From NCBI GenBank assembly GCA_003963115.1, contig RXJQ01000002.1, positions 1 through 64,000 on the forward strand: DNA of 64,000 nucleotides, given 5' to 3'. Shown here one piece after another: positions 7,054-16,142 of this stretch (the first letter of the stretch is position 1; each line of letters begins with the position of its first letter). A program made the translations under genes and the position numbers. Source of the DNA: Burkholderiales bacterium. Lineage in GTDB: Bacteria; Pseudomonadota; Gammaproteobacteria; Burkholderiales; Burkholderiaceae_C. The notes beneath the pieces are model-generated. The model ran no database searches and had not been told where the DNA came from. It saw only the letters and a list, made by a program, of their open reading frames with translations.

Positions 7054-8475
7054 TTAGAACACAAAGTCGACCGAGAGGGTCAGGACATTGACCGAGCGCT
7101 TGTTGTTCGTGAAATTCCGAGCCGCCGAAGTCGTCGAATCAGGTATCAAGAACATGCCGTTGGAATCAGCTGGTTTGACAATGCGATCGAACTGAGCCTT
7201 CACGGCCAAACTGCTCGTGGCATCCCACCGAACACCCAGAGTAGTTGTTTTTTGATCCAGTTTTTCAACACCTAGAACCGAATCAACACCAGCCTTGACG
7301 TTTCCTGTCACAAAGTCAGCGGCAACTGCGTTTGCATTCCCGCCACCTAATGTGCCAACCAGATTGGACGCCACGACAGGGTTGGATGACCGCCTGTTGG
7401 TCACGACTTTAGACAAACCGAAATACGGCGTGAATTTGCTGATGCGATATCCAAGCGTTCCATACCAACCAGTTGTGTCTGATACAAAGCTGTCAGTCTT
7501 GCGCTTTGTATACTCACCGTTAAACACCCAATTATCTTGGTCATAAGTCAAACCGAAACCCGTGAATGAGGCATTCACGCCGCTCGGGTTGACCAGCGCA
7601 TCGACCTGACTGAGGCTGGCAAGCGAAGCAGCCGCAGTTGGGACACTACCAGCGGCTGCGCCAGCCAAAATGGCGCGCACACCTGCACCCTGTGCGGCAG
7701 CCGTTTGGAGAGCGACAGAATCGCCAGGCCGAGACTGTCCTGTGCTGTATGCCCTTAGCAGATCGCCGCTTGCGGAGTTCAGAGTCAACTTACCTTGGCT
7801 TCGACCCAGTCGCATTGACCAGCCTTCGCTTAGATCGGCTTGCAGGTTCAAACCTATCTGTCCTTGAATAAGAACTTCCGTAGGTGGCTTCGTACTCGCA
7901 GAATTGAAATAGGCCTTTGAATCGCCAGCCCACAGGGTCGCGGTCACGGTTGACTGACCAACGTTCAATTGATATGACGCGTCAGCGCCTTGAAATTGGC
8001 TGACTGGCACTTGGCCATAAACATCCAAAGCGGGGCGAACCGTGGTATTGGCATATCCAACGTCACGAAAATCCGAGATCATGAAATATGGTGCGCCCAT
8101 ACGACCTGCCCGGAAACTCAAACCAGGCGTGGCCTGCCACTTGGCAAATGCCCATTCGATGCCAGGCACATATTGACCATCTGCATCGTATTTCGTCATT
8201 ACCTGCGTGGTCCCAGACACCGTCGGTGAGAACTTGTATGTTCCCTGAACGGCGAGCTTGCTGTCCGGGTTAAGGCTACCGCGCTTGGTAGCACCACCAC
8301 CCTGCCCCGGGTAGTTGAATTCCGCATCGTCCGTGCCATTGCGAACAGCACCAATGGTGCCAAACCCAGACAAACGGAAATTGCCATCAGGCGACTGGTA
8401 TTCAGCCTGGGCGCTTACGCAGGCGACCAGGGCTGCGGCCGCCAGCGGAAGGCGCCGAAGTTTTTTCTCTGACAT
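7054..8475 (-). CDS. Outer-membrane porin-like protein
   Basis: A 473-residue exported beta-barrel protein. Residues 1-23 form a signal peptide ending ACVSAQA before EYQSPDG, alternating hydrophobic strands run throughout, and the last residues are SVDFVF with the terminal phenylalanine used for BAM-mediated assembly. The N-terminal strand LSGFGTIGAV is typical of proteobacterial porins. ATG at 8475 is chosen because the signal peptide begins there; 19 further in-frame codons upstream look untranslated. The DNA is clearly AT-richer than its surroundings (one line counted by hand, 7261-7320, is 28/60 GC, against 45/60 at 9661-9720), suggesting relaxed codon use or transfer. It is paired with the small PstS-like gene downstream. 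Confidence 0.82.
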   Translation of the reverse strand: MSEKKLRRLPLAAAALVACVSAQAEYQSPDGNFRLSGFGTIGAVRNGTDDAEFNYPGQGGGATKRGSLNPDSKLAVQGTYKFSPTVSGTTQVMTKYDADGQYVPGIEWAFAKWQATPGLSFRAGRMGAPYFMISDFRDVGYANTTVRPALDVYGQVPVSQFQGADASYQLNVGQSTVTATLWAGDSKAYFNSASTKPPTEVLIQGQIGLNLQADLSEGWSMRLGRSQGKLTLNSASGDLLRAYSTGQSRPGDSVALQTAAAQGAGVRAILAGAAAGSVPTAAASLASLSQVDALVNPSGVNASFTGFGLTYDQDNWVFNGEYTKRKTDSFVSDTTGWYGTLGYRISKFTPYFGLSKVVTNRRSSNPVVASNLVGTLGGGNANAVAADFVTGNVKAGVDSVLGVEKLDQKTTTLGVRWDATSSLAVKAQFDRIVKPADSNGMFLIPDSTTSAARNFTNNKRSVNVLTLSVDFVF

Positions 8476-8677
8476 GGAGGGACTCCTCAACAGGGTTGAC
8501 GGGACGCCGGTTCGGTCTTTTCTCCACACCATTTGCTTTTGAAGTCGGTGTTTGTGACCGAAAGCGCCACCACTTTGCCTAAGGGCTTCGCGGTTGTCGT
8601 CAGAGTAGTGTTACCACTTGACACCAATCCCCTGAATAGGGTCTATCGCAACGTGTAATTTTTCACTACCGCGCACA

Positions 8678-9478
8678 TTAATGATGGTGCTGTCTGAGCG
8701 ATTCGGACAACTGCGCTTGCAGCACTTCCGCCAAAGCCCGCCTGTCAGCGTGTGCCACGCTCTGCAAAGGGAGAATGTGAGCGTGCACACACAAGCCCCT
8801 GGCGGTGGCAATCCACCACAGTGATTGCATCAGGCTGGTGTCGCCGGCATAGGCTGCGGCGGGGCTGACGGCGTGTTGAGGGTCGCTATAACGCAACACC
8901 ACAGGCTGCACGGGCGCCGGGGCATCGATGGCGGCCTGCAGCAAATTGGCATGGAAATGCATGACATCGTGGCCCGTGCCGGTCGTGCCTTCGGGGAACA
9001 CGGCCACCGTGTGCCCTTCTTGCAAGGCCTTGGCCATCAAACCGAGCACGCGCATGGCGTCACGGCGACGCTCCCGCACCAGGTACAAGGTGCCTGCCAC
9101 CGTCACCAGGCGCCCCACCAATGGCCAATCCGCCACATCAGCTTTTGAAACAAAGCGGGATGGCACCACGGAATTGATCGCCACGATGTCCAGCCAGGAC
9201 ACATGGTTGGCCACAACGAGCTTGGCGCCGGGGCGTGCCTGCCCTTGCACGTCCAGGCGAATGCCCAGGATGACCAGCAACTGGCGAGACCAACGAATGG
9301 TTTCGTCATGCCAGCCTTGCTGGTCCAGACGAGGCCAGGTCGAATGGGACTTGGCATAGGCCGTCAACACGTGCAGCAGCACGCGAAACAACCGCCAGGC
9401 TGCCAGCGGTATGACCTGGATGGTCTCCAGCAAGCCGGACGGCCCGGGTGGGCGCCGATCTTCCAGCGTGGCACTCAT
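8678..9478 (-). CDS. plsC: 1-acyl-sn-glycerol-3-phosphate acyltransferase (PlsC family)
   Basis: A 266-residue membrane-associated acyltransferase, expected to acylate lysophosphatidate to phosphatidate in phospholipid synthesis. The catalytic NH-x4-D motif is present as H92 and D97 (NHVSWLD) and the glycerol-phosphate-binding motif as FPEGT at 161-165. A hydrophobic N-terminal stretch at about 17-42 probably anchors it. Its ATG overlaps the stop of the upstream pseudo-dihydroorotase (ATGA, four bases), so the two are co-translated. It is the last gene of the algH-ruvX-pyr operon. A related lyso-ornithine lipid acyltransferase function cannot be ruled out from the motifs alone. Confidence 0.88.
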   Translation of the reverse strand: MSATLEDRRPPGPSGLLETIQVIPLAAWRLFRVLLHVLTAYAKSHSTWPRLDQQGWHDETIRWSRQLLVILGIRLDVQGQARPGAKLVVANHVSWLDIVAINSVVPSRFVSKADVADWPLVGRLVTVAGTLYLVRERRRDAMRVLGLMAKALQEGHTVAVFPEGTTGTGHDVMHFHANLLQAAIDAPAPVQPVVLRYSDPQHAVSPAAAYAGDTSLMQSLWWIATARGLCVHAHILPLQSVAHADRRALAEVLQAQLSESLRQHHH

Positions 9479-10827
9479 GCCGTCACGCGCGCCTGATCGG
9501 CGTCGCTGGCCTCGTGTGCCACCTGCCCGGCCACCAGCGTGAGCTTCACGCGACCGGCCAGTTCGAAACCGGTCGAGCTGAAGGCAAACGGGGTGTGCTT
9601 GCCCTGGCTGACCAGCGCCGCAGGCTCGACCACCCAGCGGGTAGCCGGATCGAACACCACCACGTCGGCGACCCCACCGGCCACCAAGCGGCCCGCGCTC
9701 GATGCCAGCGAACCCAAGGCATCGCCCAGGACCTTGACGGGGCCTTGCGTGACCACGGACAGCGCGCGACGCAGCTTGTCGGCATCGGGTTGCGCGGCCT
9801 GATCAGCACCAGTCCATTTCAAGGCCAGGCTCAGCAGCAACTCCAGACCTGTGGCACCAGGCTCGGCCTCGCCAAACGGCAAGGCCTTGGCATCTTCGTC
9901 CACAGGGGTATGGTCAGACACGAGTGCGTCCAAGGTGCCATCGAGCAAGCCGGCCTGCAAGGCATCACGATCACGGCCCTGCCGCAGCGGCGGCGTCAGG
10001 CGCATGGCCGAGTTGAAGTAGCCGATGTCGACATCGGTCAGGAGCAGCGAGTTGACGCTGACGTCGGCCGTGATGGGCAGGCCCTGGGCCTTGGCCTGGC
10101 GCACCAGCTCCACGCCAGGCGCGCTGGAGATACGGCACAGGTGCACGCGCGCACCCGTGGCCCGCACGAGCTCGATGATGGTATGCAGCGCAATGGTCTC
10201 GGCACTCACGGGCACGCCGGAGAGCCCCAGGCGAGTGGCCATGGGCCCGCTGGCGGCCACGCCCTTGCCCAGCCAGGCATCTTGCGGGCGCAGCCAGACC
10301 GTGTAGCCGAAAGTGGCCGCGTACTGCAAGGCGCGTTGCAGCACCTGCGTGTCCTTGATCGGTGCTTCGGCCTGCGAGTAGCCCACGCAGCCGGCCTCGT
10401 GCAACTCGGCCATCTCGGTGAGCGTCTCGCCCTTGAGGTCGCGTGTGAGAGCGCCCAGCGGGAACAGGCGGCAGCGGCTGAGCTTGCGGGCACGCAGCTT
10501 GAGCATCTCGACCAGACCGGGCTCGTCCAGGGTGGGGTCGGTGTCGGGCAGGCAGACCACGCTCGTCACGCCACCAGCAGCGGCTGCGGCCAGTTCGGAC
10601 TCCAGCATGCCTTCGTGCTCATGGCCAGGCTCCTTGAGGCGCACAGCCAGGTCCACCAGACCGGGCGCCACGATCAGACCGGACGCGTCGATGATGCGAT
10701 CGGGCGTGAAATCGCCGCTAACCTTGCCGATGGCACTGATGCGGCCGGAGTTGATGGCCAGGTCACCGACTTGGTCCAGGCCAGAGGCGGGGTCGACCAG
10801 GCGACCGTTCTTGATGAGGATCTTCAT
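9475..10827 (-). CDS. pyrC': Non-catalytic dihydroorotase-like protein (PyrC')
   Basis: A 450-residue amidohydrolase-fold protein next to pyrB. In active dihydroorotases the first metal site is D-x-H-x-H-x-R; here residues 59-65 read D-L-A-V-R-L-K, so both metal-binding histidines are gone, and the later SDHAPH-type motif is altered to SDHTPVDED. It should therefore not hydrolyse dihydroorotate. In Pseudomonas an equivalent inactive PyrC' is needed to assemble the aspartate transcarbamoylase dodecamer, and I infer the same structural role here, with a genuine pyrC elsewhere. ATG at 10827 (MKILIKNGRL) fits the family start; an upstream in-frame start at 10854 would overlap pyrB. Confidence 0.9.
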   Translation of the reverse strand: MKILIKNGRLVDPASGLDQVGDLAINSGRISAIGKVSGDFTPDRIIDASGLIVAPGLVDLAVRLKEPGHEHEGMLESELAAAAAGGVTSVVCLPDTDPTLDEPGLVEMLKLRARKLSRCRLFPLGALTRDLKGETLTEMAELHEAGCVGYSQAEAPIKDTQVLQRALQYAATFGYTVWLRPQDAWLGKGVAASGPMATRLGLSGVPVSAETIALHTIIELVRATGARVHLCRISSAPGVELVRQAKAQGLPITADVSVNSLLLTDVDIGYFNSAMRLTPPLRQGRDRDALQAGLLDGTLDALVSDHTPVDEDAKALPFGEAEPGATGLELLLSLALKWTGADQAAQPDADKLRRALSVVTQGPVKVLGDALGSLASSAGRLVAGGVADVVVFDPATRWVVEPAALVSQGKHTPFAFSSTGFELAGRVKLTLVAGQVAHEASDADQARVTA

Positions 10828-10834
10828 AGACGAT

Positions 10835-11794
10835 TCAAGCCTCGTTGCCAGCAATGATGGACATGACGGCCATGCGGACCGCGATACCGAAGGTCACCTG
10901 GGGCAGGATGACGCTTTGTTTGCCGTCGGCCACGGCAGAGTCGATCTCCACGCCGCGGTTGATAGGCCCGGGGTGCATCACGATGGCATCGGGCTTGGCC
11001 AGGGCCAGCTTGGCTTCGGTCAGGCCGAATTCCTTGAAGAACTCGCCGGCGCTGGGCAGCATGCCGCCTGACATGCGTTCGTTTTGCAGGCGCAGCATGA
11101 TCACCACGTCCGCATCCTTGATGCCTTCTTCCATGCTGTGGCATACGCGCACGCCCATCTCGCGCAGGTCACCTGGCACGAGTGTGCGCGGGCCCACCAC
11201 GCGCACTTCGGGCACGCCCAGCGTGGTCAGTGCATGGATGTTGGAGCGGGCCACGCGCGAGTGCACGATGTCGCCCACGATGGCCACGGTCAGCTTGCTG
11301 AAGTCCTGCTTGTAGTGGCGGATGGTGTACATGTCCAGCAGCGCCTGCGTGGGATGCGCATGGCGGCCGTCACCGGCATTGACCACGTGCACATGCGGCG
11401 CCACGTGCTGGGCGATCAGGTAAGGCGCACCCGACTCGGAATGGCGCACGATGAACATGTCGGCCTGCATCGCGCTGAGGTTGGCGATGGTGTCGAGCAG
11501 GCTCTCGCCTTTGGAGGCTGAGGAGCGCGAGATGTCGAGGTTGATCACGTCGGCGCTCAGGCGCTTGGCCGCGATCTCGAAGGTCGTGCGCGTGCGCGTG
11601 CTGTTCTCGAAGAAGAGGTTGAACACGCTCTTGCCGCGCAGCAGCGGCACCTTCTTGACCTCGCGGTCATTGACGCTCAGGAATTGCTCGGCCGTGTCCA
11701 GGATCTGGTGGATGACGGCCTTGGGCAGGCCCTCGGTGGACAGCAGGTGAATCAACTCGCCATGCTTGTTGAGCTGGGGGTTGGTCGTGGGCAT
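10835..11794 (-). CDS. pyrB: Aspartate carbamoyltransferase catalytic subunit
   Basis: A 319-residue enzyme that condenses carbamoyl phosphate with aspartate in the committed step of pyrimidine synthesis. The carbamoyl-phosphate loop [12 protein letters not shown] (residues 62-73, S65-T66-R67-T68), the HPTQALLD motif near 145 and the HPGPINRG motif near 275 are intact. Length matches the family. The start overlaps the pyrR stop by one base (TGATG), implying translational coupling. Downstream is the pseudo-dihydroorotase that probably forms the complex with it. No pyrI regulatory subunit is present, consistent with the class A/PyrC'-type ATCase of pseudomonads and relatives. Confidence 0.97.
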   Translation of the reverse strand: MPTTNPQLNKHGELIHLLSTEGLPKAVIHQILDTAEQFLSVNDREVKKVPLLRGKSVFNLFFENSTRTRTTFEIAAKRLSADVINLDISRSSASKGESLLDTIANLSAMQADMFIVRHSESGAPYLIAQHVAPHVHVVNAGDGRHAHPTQALLDMYTIRHYKQDFSKLTVAIVGDIVHSRVARSNIHALTTLGVPEVRVVGPRTLVPGDLREMGVRVCHSMEEGIKDADVVIMLRLQNERMSGGMLPSAGEFFKEFGLTEAKLALAKPDAIVMHPGPINRGVEIDSAVADGKQSVILPQVTFGIAVRMAVMSIIAGNEA

Positions 11795-12312
11795 CAGACT
11801 CTCTCGAAATGGAATTGGAAGCGGCCGTCGGGCGTGCGGTCCAGCGACACGCGCTCGTTGGCAGGCAAGGTGATGCGGGCGGCCGACAGCGCCGGCTCGA
11901 TGGGCAACTGGCGTCCGCCGCGGTCGACCAGCACGGCCAGGGTCACGCTGGCGGGACGGCCGAAATCGAACAGCTCGTTGATGACGGCGCGCGTGGTGCG
12001 GCCGGTGTAGAGCACGTCGTCGATCAGCAGGATGTGACGGCCTTCAACCTCGAACGGCAGGTGAGTGGCGTCCTTGGTGGCGCTCATGCCGCGCGAGCTG
12101 TAGTCGTCGCGGTGCAGGGCCGATGAGATCACGCCGTGCGGCGTCTTGAGCCCCAGGTCGACATTGAGGCGCTCGGCCAGCCAGGCACCACCCGACCAGA
12201 CACCCACCAGAGTCGTCTCGGGCGTGACGATACGCCGGATGCTGGTCAGCAGGTTGCCATACAGGGCCTCGGCGTCGAGGTGCAGGGTGTGGGGCGTGTT
12301 GTGGTCGCTCAC
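11794..12312 (-). CDS. pyrR: PyrR: pyrimidine operon regulator / uracil phosphoribosyltransferase
   Basis: A 172-residue type I phosphoribosyltransferase-fold protein. The PRPP-binding motif [13 protein letters not shown] lies at residues 94-106. In Bacillus PyrR attenuates pyr transcription by binding UMP and nascent mRNA and has weak UPRTase activity; in proteobacterial algH-ruvX-pyrR-pyrB operons the regulatory role is less clear. I see no convincing PyrR-type antiterminator upstream of pyrB, because the genes overlap, so any RNA control would have to act elsewhere in the operon. It begins 31 bases after the ruvX stop. Confidence 0.92.
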   Translation of the reverse strand: MSDHNTPHTLHLDAEALYGNLLTSIRRIVTPETTLVGVWSGGAWLAERLNVDLGLKTPHGVISSALHRDDYSSRGMSATKDATHLPFEVEGRHILLIDDVLYTGRTTRAVINELFDFGRPASVTLAVLVDRGGRQLPIEPALSAARITLPANERVSLDRTPDGRFQFHFERV

Positions 12313-12343
12313 GAAGGCCTCTCGCGGATGGTCAGGAAGCGGG

Positions 12344-12736
12344 TCAGGGATGATCGTTGAAGTATTGTTGCAGCAAGATGGCCGCCGAGGCCGCGTCCAG
12401 ATCGCGCGCGCCGTCCGCGATGGCCTCGGTGGTCGAGTAACGTTCGTCCACCTCGTGCACGGGCAGGTGGAAGCGCCCTCTCAACTGGCCACCGAACTTG
12501 CGGGCGCGCAGCGTGTTTTCGTGCTCGGCGCCGTCCGGGTGAAAGGGCACGCCGATGACCAGCTCGTTGGGGCGCCACTCCTCGATCAGCTTGCCGATTT
12601 CCACGAACCGCGCCTTGCCTTCAGCCGCAATGGTGCGCAGAGGCTGCGCCTGGCGCAAGAGGCTGTTACCCGTTGCCACGCCCACGCGCTTGAGGCCGTA
12701 ATCGAAAGCGAGGTAGGTCAAGGTCGGCCCGCTCAT
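12344..12736 (-). CDS. ruvX: Putative pre-16S rRNA nuclease / Holliday junction resolvase YqgF
   Basis: A 130-residue RNase H-fold protein of the YqgF/RuvX family, which processes the 5' end of pre-16S rRNA and has been proposed to resolve recombination junctions. The first catalytic aspartate is in FDYGLKRVGVA (about residues 10-20), a middle acidic region is in ELVIGVPFHPDG, and the third site is in VDERYSTTEA near residue 100. Length is normal. Its start overlaps the algH stop by four bases, so it is co-translated with algH. Confidence 0.93.
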   Translation of the reverse strand: MSGPTLTYLAFDYGLKRVGVATGNSLLRQAQPLRTIAAEGKARFVEIGKLIEEWRPNELVIGVPFHPDGAEHENTLRARKFGGQLRGRFHLPVHEVDERYSTTEAIADGARDLDAASAAILLQQYFNDHP

Positions 12737-13320
12737 GCGTGCCCAGCCTGGCCCATCAGGAAGTTGCGGTCGATGCCGAGCAGCGACAAAGCCTTGTCAT
12801 AGCGTTGTTCGACCGGCGTGTTGAAGATGATGTCGGGCTGAGCGTCTACAGTCAGCCAGCCGTTGCGGGAGAGTTCTTCTTCGAGCTGGCCTGCGCTCCA
12901 TCCGGCGTAGCCCAGCGTGATGAAGACCTTGCGCGGACCGGCACCGTTGGAGAGCGCCTCCAGCACATCGCGTGAGGTGGTCATCTCCAGCCCTTCAGCG
13001 ATCTTCAAGGTGGAGTTGTAGTGGCCACCCTCGGCGTCCAGGCTTTCATGCAGCACAAAACCGCGCTCGGTCTGGACCGGGCCGCCAAAAAACACAGGGG
13101 TGGAGGCCAGATCGGCGCGCTCCAGGCTCAGGTCCACCTTTTCGAAGAGGTGCTTGAGGTTGATGTCAATGGGCTTGTTGATGACCAGGCCCAGCGCCCC
13201 CTTGTCGTTGTGCTCGCACATATAGACCACCGCACCGGCAAAATTGCCGTCTCTCATACCGGGCATGGCGATGAGAAACTGGTTGGTCAGATTGATGGGT
13301 TGGGAGGCGTCTTCGGACAT
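12733..13320 (-). CDS. algH: YqgE/AlgH family protein (UPF0301)
   Basis: A 195-residue cytoplasmic protein of the AlgH family. Typical motifs are the N-terminal NQFLIAMPGM, the CEHNDKGALGLVINKP block near residues 34-50, FFGGPVQ near 80 and the FITLGYAGWSAGQLEEEL block near 140. In Pseudomonas, AlgH influences alginate production, but its biochemical activity is not settled; I can only assign the family. It is the first gene of the operon algH-ruvX-pyrR-pyrB-pyrC'-plsC. The 90 bases between it and the divergent photolyase gene should hold promoters for both directions, but I could not recognise convincing -35/-10 boxes. Confidence 0.93.
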   Translation of the reverse strand: MSEDASQPINLTNQFLIAMPGMRDGNFAGAVVYMCEHNDKGALGLVINKPIDINLKHLFEKVDLSLERADLASTPVFFGGPVQTERGFVLHESLDAEGGHYNSTLKIAEGLEMTTSRDVLEALSNGAGPRKVFITLGYAGWSAGQLEEELSRNGWLTVDAQPDIIFNTPVEQRYDKALSLLGIDRNFLMGQAGHA

Positions 13321-13410
13321 GCCGTGATTTTAGACGCCCGCGACCTGTCGGATCATGTCAATTCCCCGATTCCCCCCTCTACAGGCCCGGCTTGCTGACA
13401 AACTGCCGAC

Positions 13411-15000
13411 ATGACAGACATTCTTGACGCCGCCCTGGTCTGGTTCCGACGCGATCTACGCAGCACGGATCATGCGGCGCTCTACCACGCCCTGAAAAAC
13501 GCGCGCCGCGTGTGGTGCGTCTTCGTGTTTGACACCGACATCCTCGACGCCCTGCCCCGCCTCGACCGGCGTGTGGCCTTCATCCACGACAGCCTGATCG
13601 AACTGGACCGGGCACTGGAGCAGCTTGGGCACCAGCAACCCCTGACCGCCATGGCCTCGTCCGCAGCCAGCGGCGCCACCGCCGGCCTGATCGTGCGGCA
13701 TGGCTTGGCCAAGGTCGAGATCCCCAAGCTGGCCGCCCAATTGGGCGTGCAGGCCGTCTACGCCAACCACGACGACGAGCCCGACGCCCTGGCTCGCGAC
13801 GCCCAGGTGCGCGGCAGCCTGAGCAACCTGGGCGTGGCCCTGTTCACGTCCAAGGACCACGTGATCTTCGAGCGCAACGAGGTGCTGACCGGCAACGACA
13901 CGCCCTACGGTGTCTTCACGCCCTACAAGAACGCCTGGCTCAAGAAGATCGACCCTTTTTACGTCAAACCCTACCCTATTGAGCGCTACGCCTCGCATCT
14001 CGCGCCCATTCCAGCCAAGGTGCAAAAAATCGGTGACGATCGGGTACCCACGCTGGCCCAGATTGGTTTCGAGGATGCCGGCGCGCTGAAGATCCCTGCC
14101 GGCATGAGCGGCGCCCAGGCCTTGCTGGACGATTTCCTGCACCGCATCGACCGCTATGACAGCACGCGCGACTTCCCTGGCCTCAAAGGCCCCAGTTATC
14201 TGTCAACCCATCTGCGCTTTGGCACGGTTTCCATCCGCGAACTCGCTGGCCTGGCCTGGGCACGAGCTCAAACAGGCTCCAGCGGCGCGCAGACATGGCT
14301 GTCCGAGTTGATCTGGCGCGATTTCTACCACCAGATCCTGTTTCATCACCCGCACGTGGTCGGCCAGGCCTACAAGCGCGAGTACGACCTGATCAAATGG
14401 GCCCACGGCGCCAAGGCCGAGGCCCACTTCCAGGCCTGGTGCGATGGCCGTACCGGCTACCCGCTGGTGGATGCGGCCATGCGCCAGCTCAACCAGACCG
14501 GCTACATGCACAACCGCCTGCGCATGGTCACGGCCAGCTTCCTGATCAAGGATCTGGGCATCGACTGGCGACGTGGCGAGGCCTATTTCGCCGAAAAGCT
14601 GCTGGACTTCGACCTCGCGGCCAACAACGGTGGCTGGCAGTGGGCAGCTTCCAGCGGCTGTGATGCACAACCCTATTTCCGCATCTTCAACCCCATCAGC
14701 CAGAGCGAGAAGTTCGACCCGCAAGGCAAGTTCATCCGCCGCTACGTGCCCGAGTTGGCCAGCCTGCCAGACCAAGCCTTGCACGCGCCGTGGCTGTCTC
14801 GTCCGGCCGATCTGGCGGCCACCGGCGATGTGCTCATCGGCCGCGACTACCCCGCCCCCATCGTGCTGCACGATGAAGCCCGCGCAGAGACGCTGGCGCG
14901 CTATGCGGTCGTCAAAAGCGCCAGCGAGGCGGACATCAAGAAGCTGGCCAGGCGCAAACCAGCGGCCAAGCCCGCATCAGGCAAAAAGATAAGCACTTGA
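13411..15000 (+). CDS. phrB: Deoxyribodipyrimidine photo-lyase (CPD photolyase)
   Basis: A 529-residue flavoprotein that uses blue light to split cyclobutane pyrimidine dimers. The N-terminal antenna domain begins ALVWFRRDLR; the C-terminal FAD domain carries the family blocks ELIWRDFYHQ (about 308-317), GYPLVDAAMRQL (about 350-361), NRLRMVTASFLIKDL, and WQWAASSGCDAQPYFR (about 409-424). These fit class I CPD photolyase rather than cryptochrome or (6-4) enzymes. The C-terminus ends in a basic Ala/Lys-rich extension after about residue 500. It is transcribed divergently from algH and converges with the diguanylate cyclase gene with only ten bases between them. Confidence 0.96.
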   Translation: MTDILDAALVWFRRDLRSTDHAALYHALKNARRVWCVFVFDTDILDALPRLDRRVAFIHDSLIELDRALEQLGHQQPLTAMASSAASGATAGLIVRHGLAKVEIPKLAAQLGVQAVYANHDDEPDALARDAQVRGSLSNLGVALFTSKDHVIFERNEVLTGNDTPYGVFTPYKNAWLKKIDPFYVKPYPIERYASHLAPIPAKVQKIGDDRVPTLAQIGFEDAGALKIPAGMSGAQALLDDFLHRIDRYDSTRDFPGLKGPSYLSTHLRFGTVSIRELAGLAWARAQTGSSGAQTWLSELIWRDFYHQILFHHPHVVGQAYKREYDLIKWAHGAKAEAHFQAWCDGRTGYPLVDAAMRQLNQTGYMHNRLRMVTASFLIKDLGIDWRRGEAYFAEKLLDFDLAANNGGWQWAASSGCDAQPYFRIFNPISQSEKFDPQGKFIRRYVPELASLPDQALHAPWLSRPADLAATGDVLIGRDYPAPIVLHDEARAETLARYAVVKSASEADIKKLARRKPAAKPASGKKIST

Positions 15001-15010
15001 TGGTGTTCGA

Positions 15011-16120
15011 TCAGAACAGTTCAACGTCGCCGATGTGGGTGTCTTCGGTCTGGAGCACACCTTCACGCACCAGGGCCTCGTGGCACAGCACCTGATTGCG
15101 CCCCTGGTGCTTGGCCGTGTAGACACCCTGGTCGGCACGCGCAAAGGCCACATTGGGCGTGTCCTTGTGCTGGATTTCGGTAAACCCGACGGACACCGTC
15201 ACCCTGTTGACCTGCGGAAAGGGGTAGGACTCGACGTTGTACCTGAAGCGCTCGAAAGCGCCCTGTGCATCGACCTCGGAACCGCCGCGCAGCAGGATCA
15301 CGAACTCCTCGCCGCCAAAGCGGTAGAGCCGGTCGTAGTGCCGGAAGGACTGGCGCATGATGCGCGCCACCAGCACCAGCACCTCATCGCCGATCAGGTG
15401 ACCAAAGCCATCGTTGACGCGCTTGAAGTGGTCGATGTCGACCACGCCCAGCCAGTAGCCTGTCACGGGCGTGGCACGGCGCTCGCCGACGGGCACCTGG
15501 TAGGCCTCCGTCCCGGCCGGCATCGAGGCCTTGAGGAAGGTGGCATCGAAGGTCTGGCGGTTGAGCAAGCCGGTCAAGGCATCGCGCTGGCTGGATTCGA
15601 GCAGGTTCTGGAAGTTGCCAAACACCTTGAGCAGGGTCTGGATGGGGCGCAGCGCCTGCATCGACAGGGGCTTGTCGGACCAGACCTCCAGCACACCCGG
15701 CAAACCGACTTCCACCTGCAAGGGCAGCACGGTCACGTGGCGCAGTGACTGTTCAGACACGGCCTCGCCCAGCTCGGTTTGCTCCAGCAGGCGCGACTCC
15801 AGCACCGCCTGGCGCATGGGGTAGGCGTTCAGCAGGGGCAGCGAGTCCAGGTCAACCCAAGGCGGGTCGCTCACGGTCAACTGGCCGCGCCGGGCCAGGC
15901 CGCTGCACAGCCAGTGCTGCCGCTCGTCCTCCCGGCCGATCAGGCGGTACACGCCCACACTGCTGACCGACAACAGATCGAGCACGCCCTGCGCCAGCGA
16001 GACGTCCAGCAACTCGCGGTCACGCTGCGCGGTCAGGTCGGCCAGATGGGAAATGGCCTCCTCCGCGACCGGGTGCGGGGTCGCGGTTGGGGTCGGAGGA
16101 ACGATGACTTGGGCCAACAA
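15011..16120 (-). CDS. GAF-GGDEF diguanylate cyclase at the end of the Pil-Chp operon
   Basis: A 369-residue cytoplasmic protein predicted to make cyclic di-GMP. Residues about 30-175 resemble a GAF-type sensor; the cyclase domain runs from about 178 (RDALTGLLNR) to 345. The active site is intact, GGEEF at 269-273, and an inhibitory I-site RxxD (R260-D263) sits five residues before it. The last residues are HIGDVELF, the tail shared with two CheX and one CheZ-like protein. The start is TTG at 16120: an in-frame stop lies just upstream and no ATG occurs until about codon 100; the ribosome site is weak, so expression may be low. It begins 22 bases after the chpA stop, so it is probably co-transcribed with the pilus chemosensory genes. 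Confidence 0.9.
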   Translation of the reverse strand: MLAQVIVPPTPTATPHPVAEEAISHLADLTAQRDRELLDVSLAQGVLDLLSVSSVGVYRLIGREDERQHWLCSGLARRGQLTVSDPPWVDLDSLPLLNAYPMRQAVLESRLLEQTELGEAVSEQSLRHVTVLPLQVEVGLPGVLEVWSDKPLSMQALRPIQTLLKVFGNFQNLLESSQRDALTGLLNRQTFDATFLKASMPAGTEAYQVPVGERRATPVTGYWLGVVDIDHFKRVNDGFGHLIGDEVLVLVARIMRQSFRHYDRLYRFGGEEFVILLRGGSEVDAQGAFERFRYNVESYPFPQVNRVTVSVGFTEIQHKDTPNVAFARADQGVYTAKHQGRNQVLCHEALVREGVLQTEDTHIGDVELF

Positions 16121-16142
16121 TGTCTACCGAAACAGCAAGGGT

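Noticed and set aside
9475-10827. Naming this gene as the active dihydroorotase pyrC
   Set aside because: Both histidines of the first metal site are replaced (A61, R63), so the inactive PyrC' type is the better call.
12313-12343. A PyrR-binding attenuator before pyrR
   Set aside because: The gap is only 31 bases and shows no anti-antiterminator or terminator structure.
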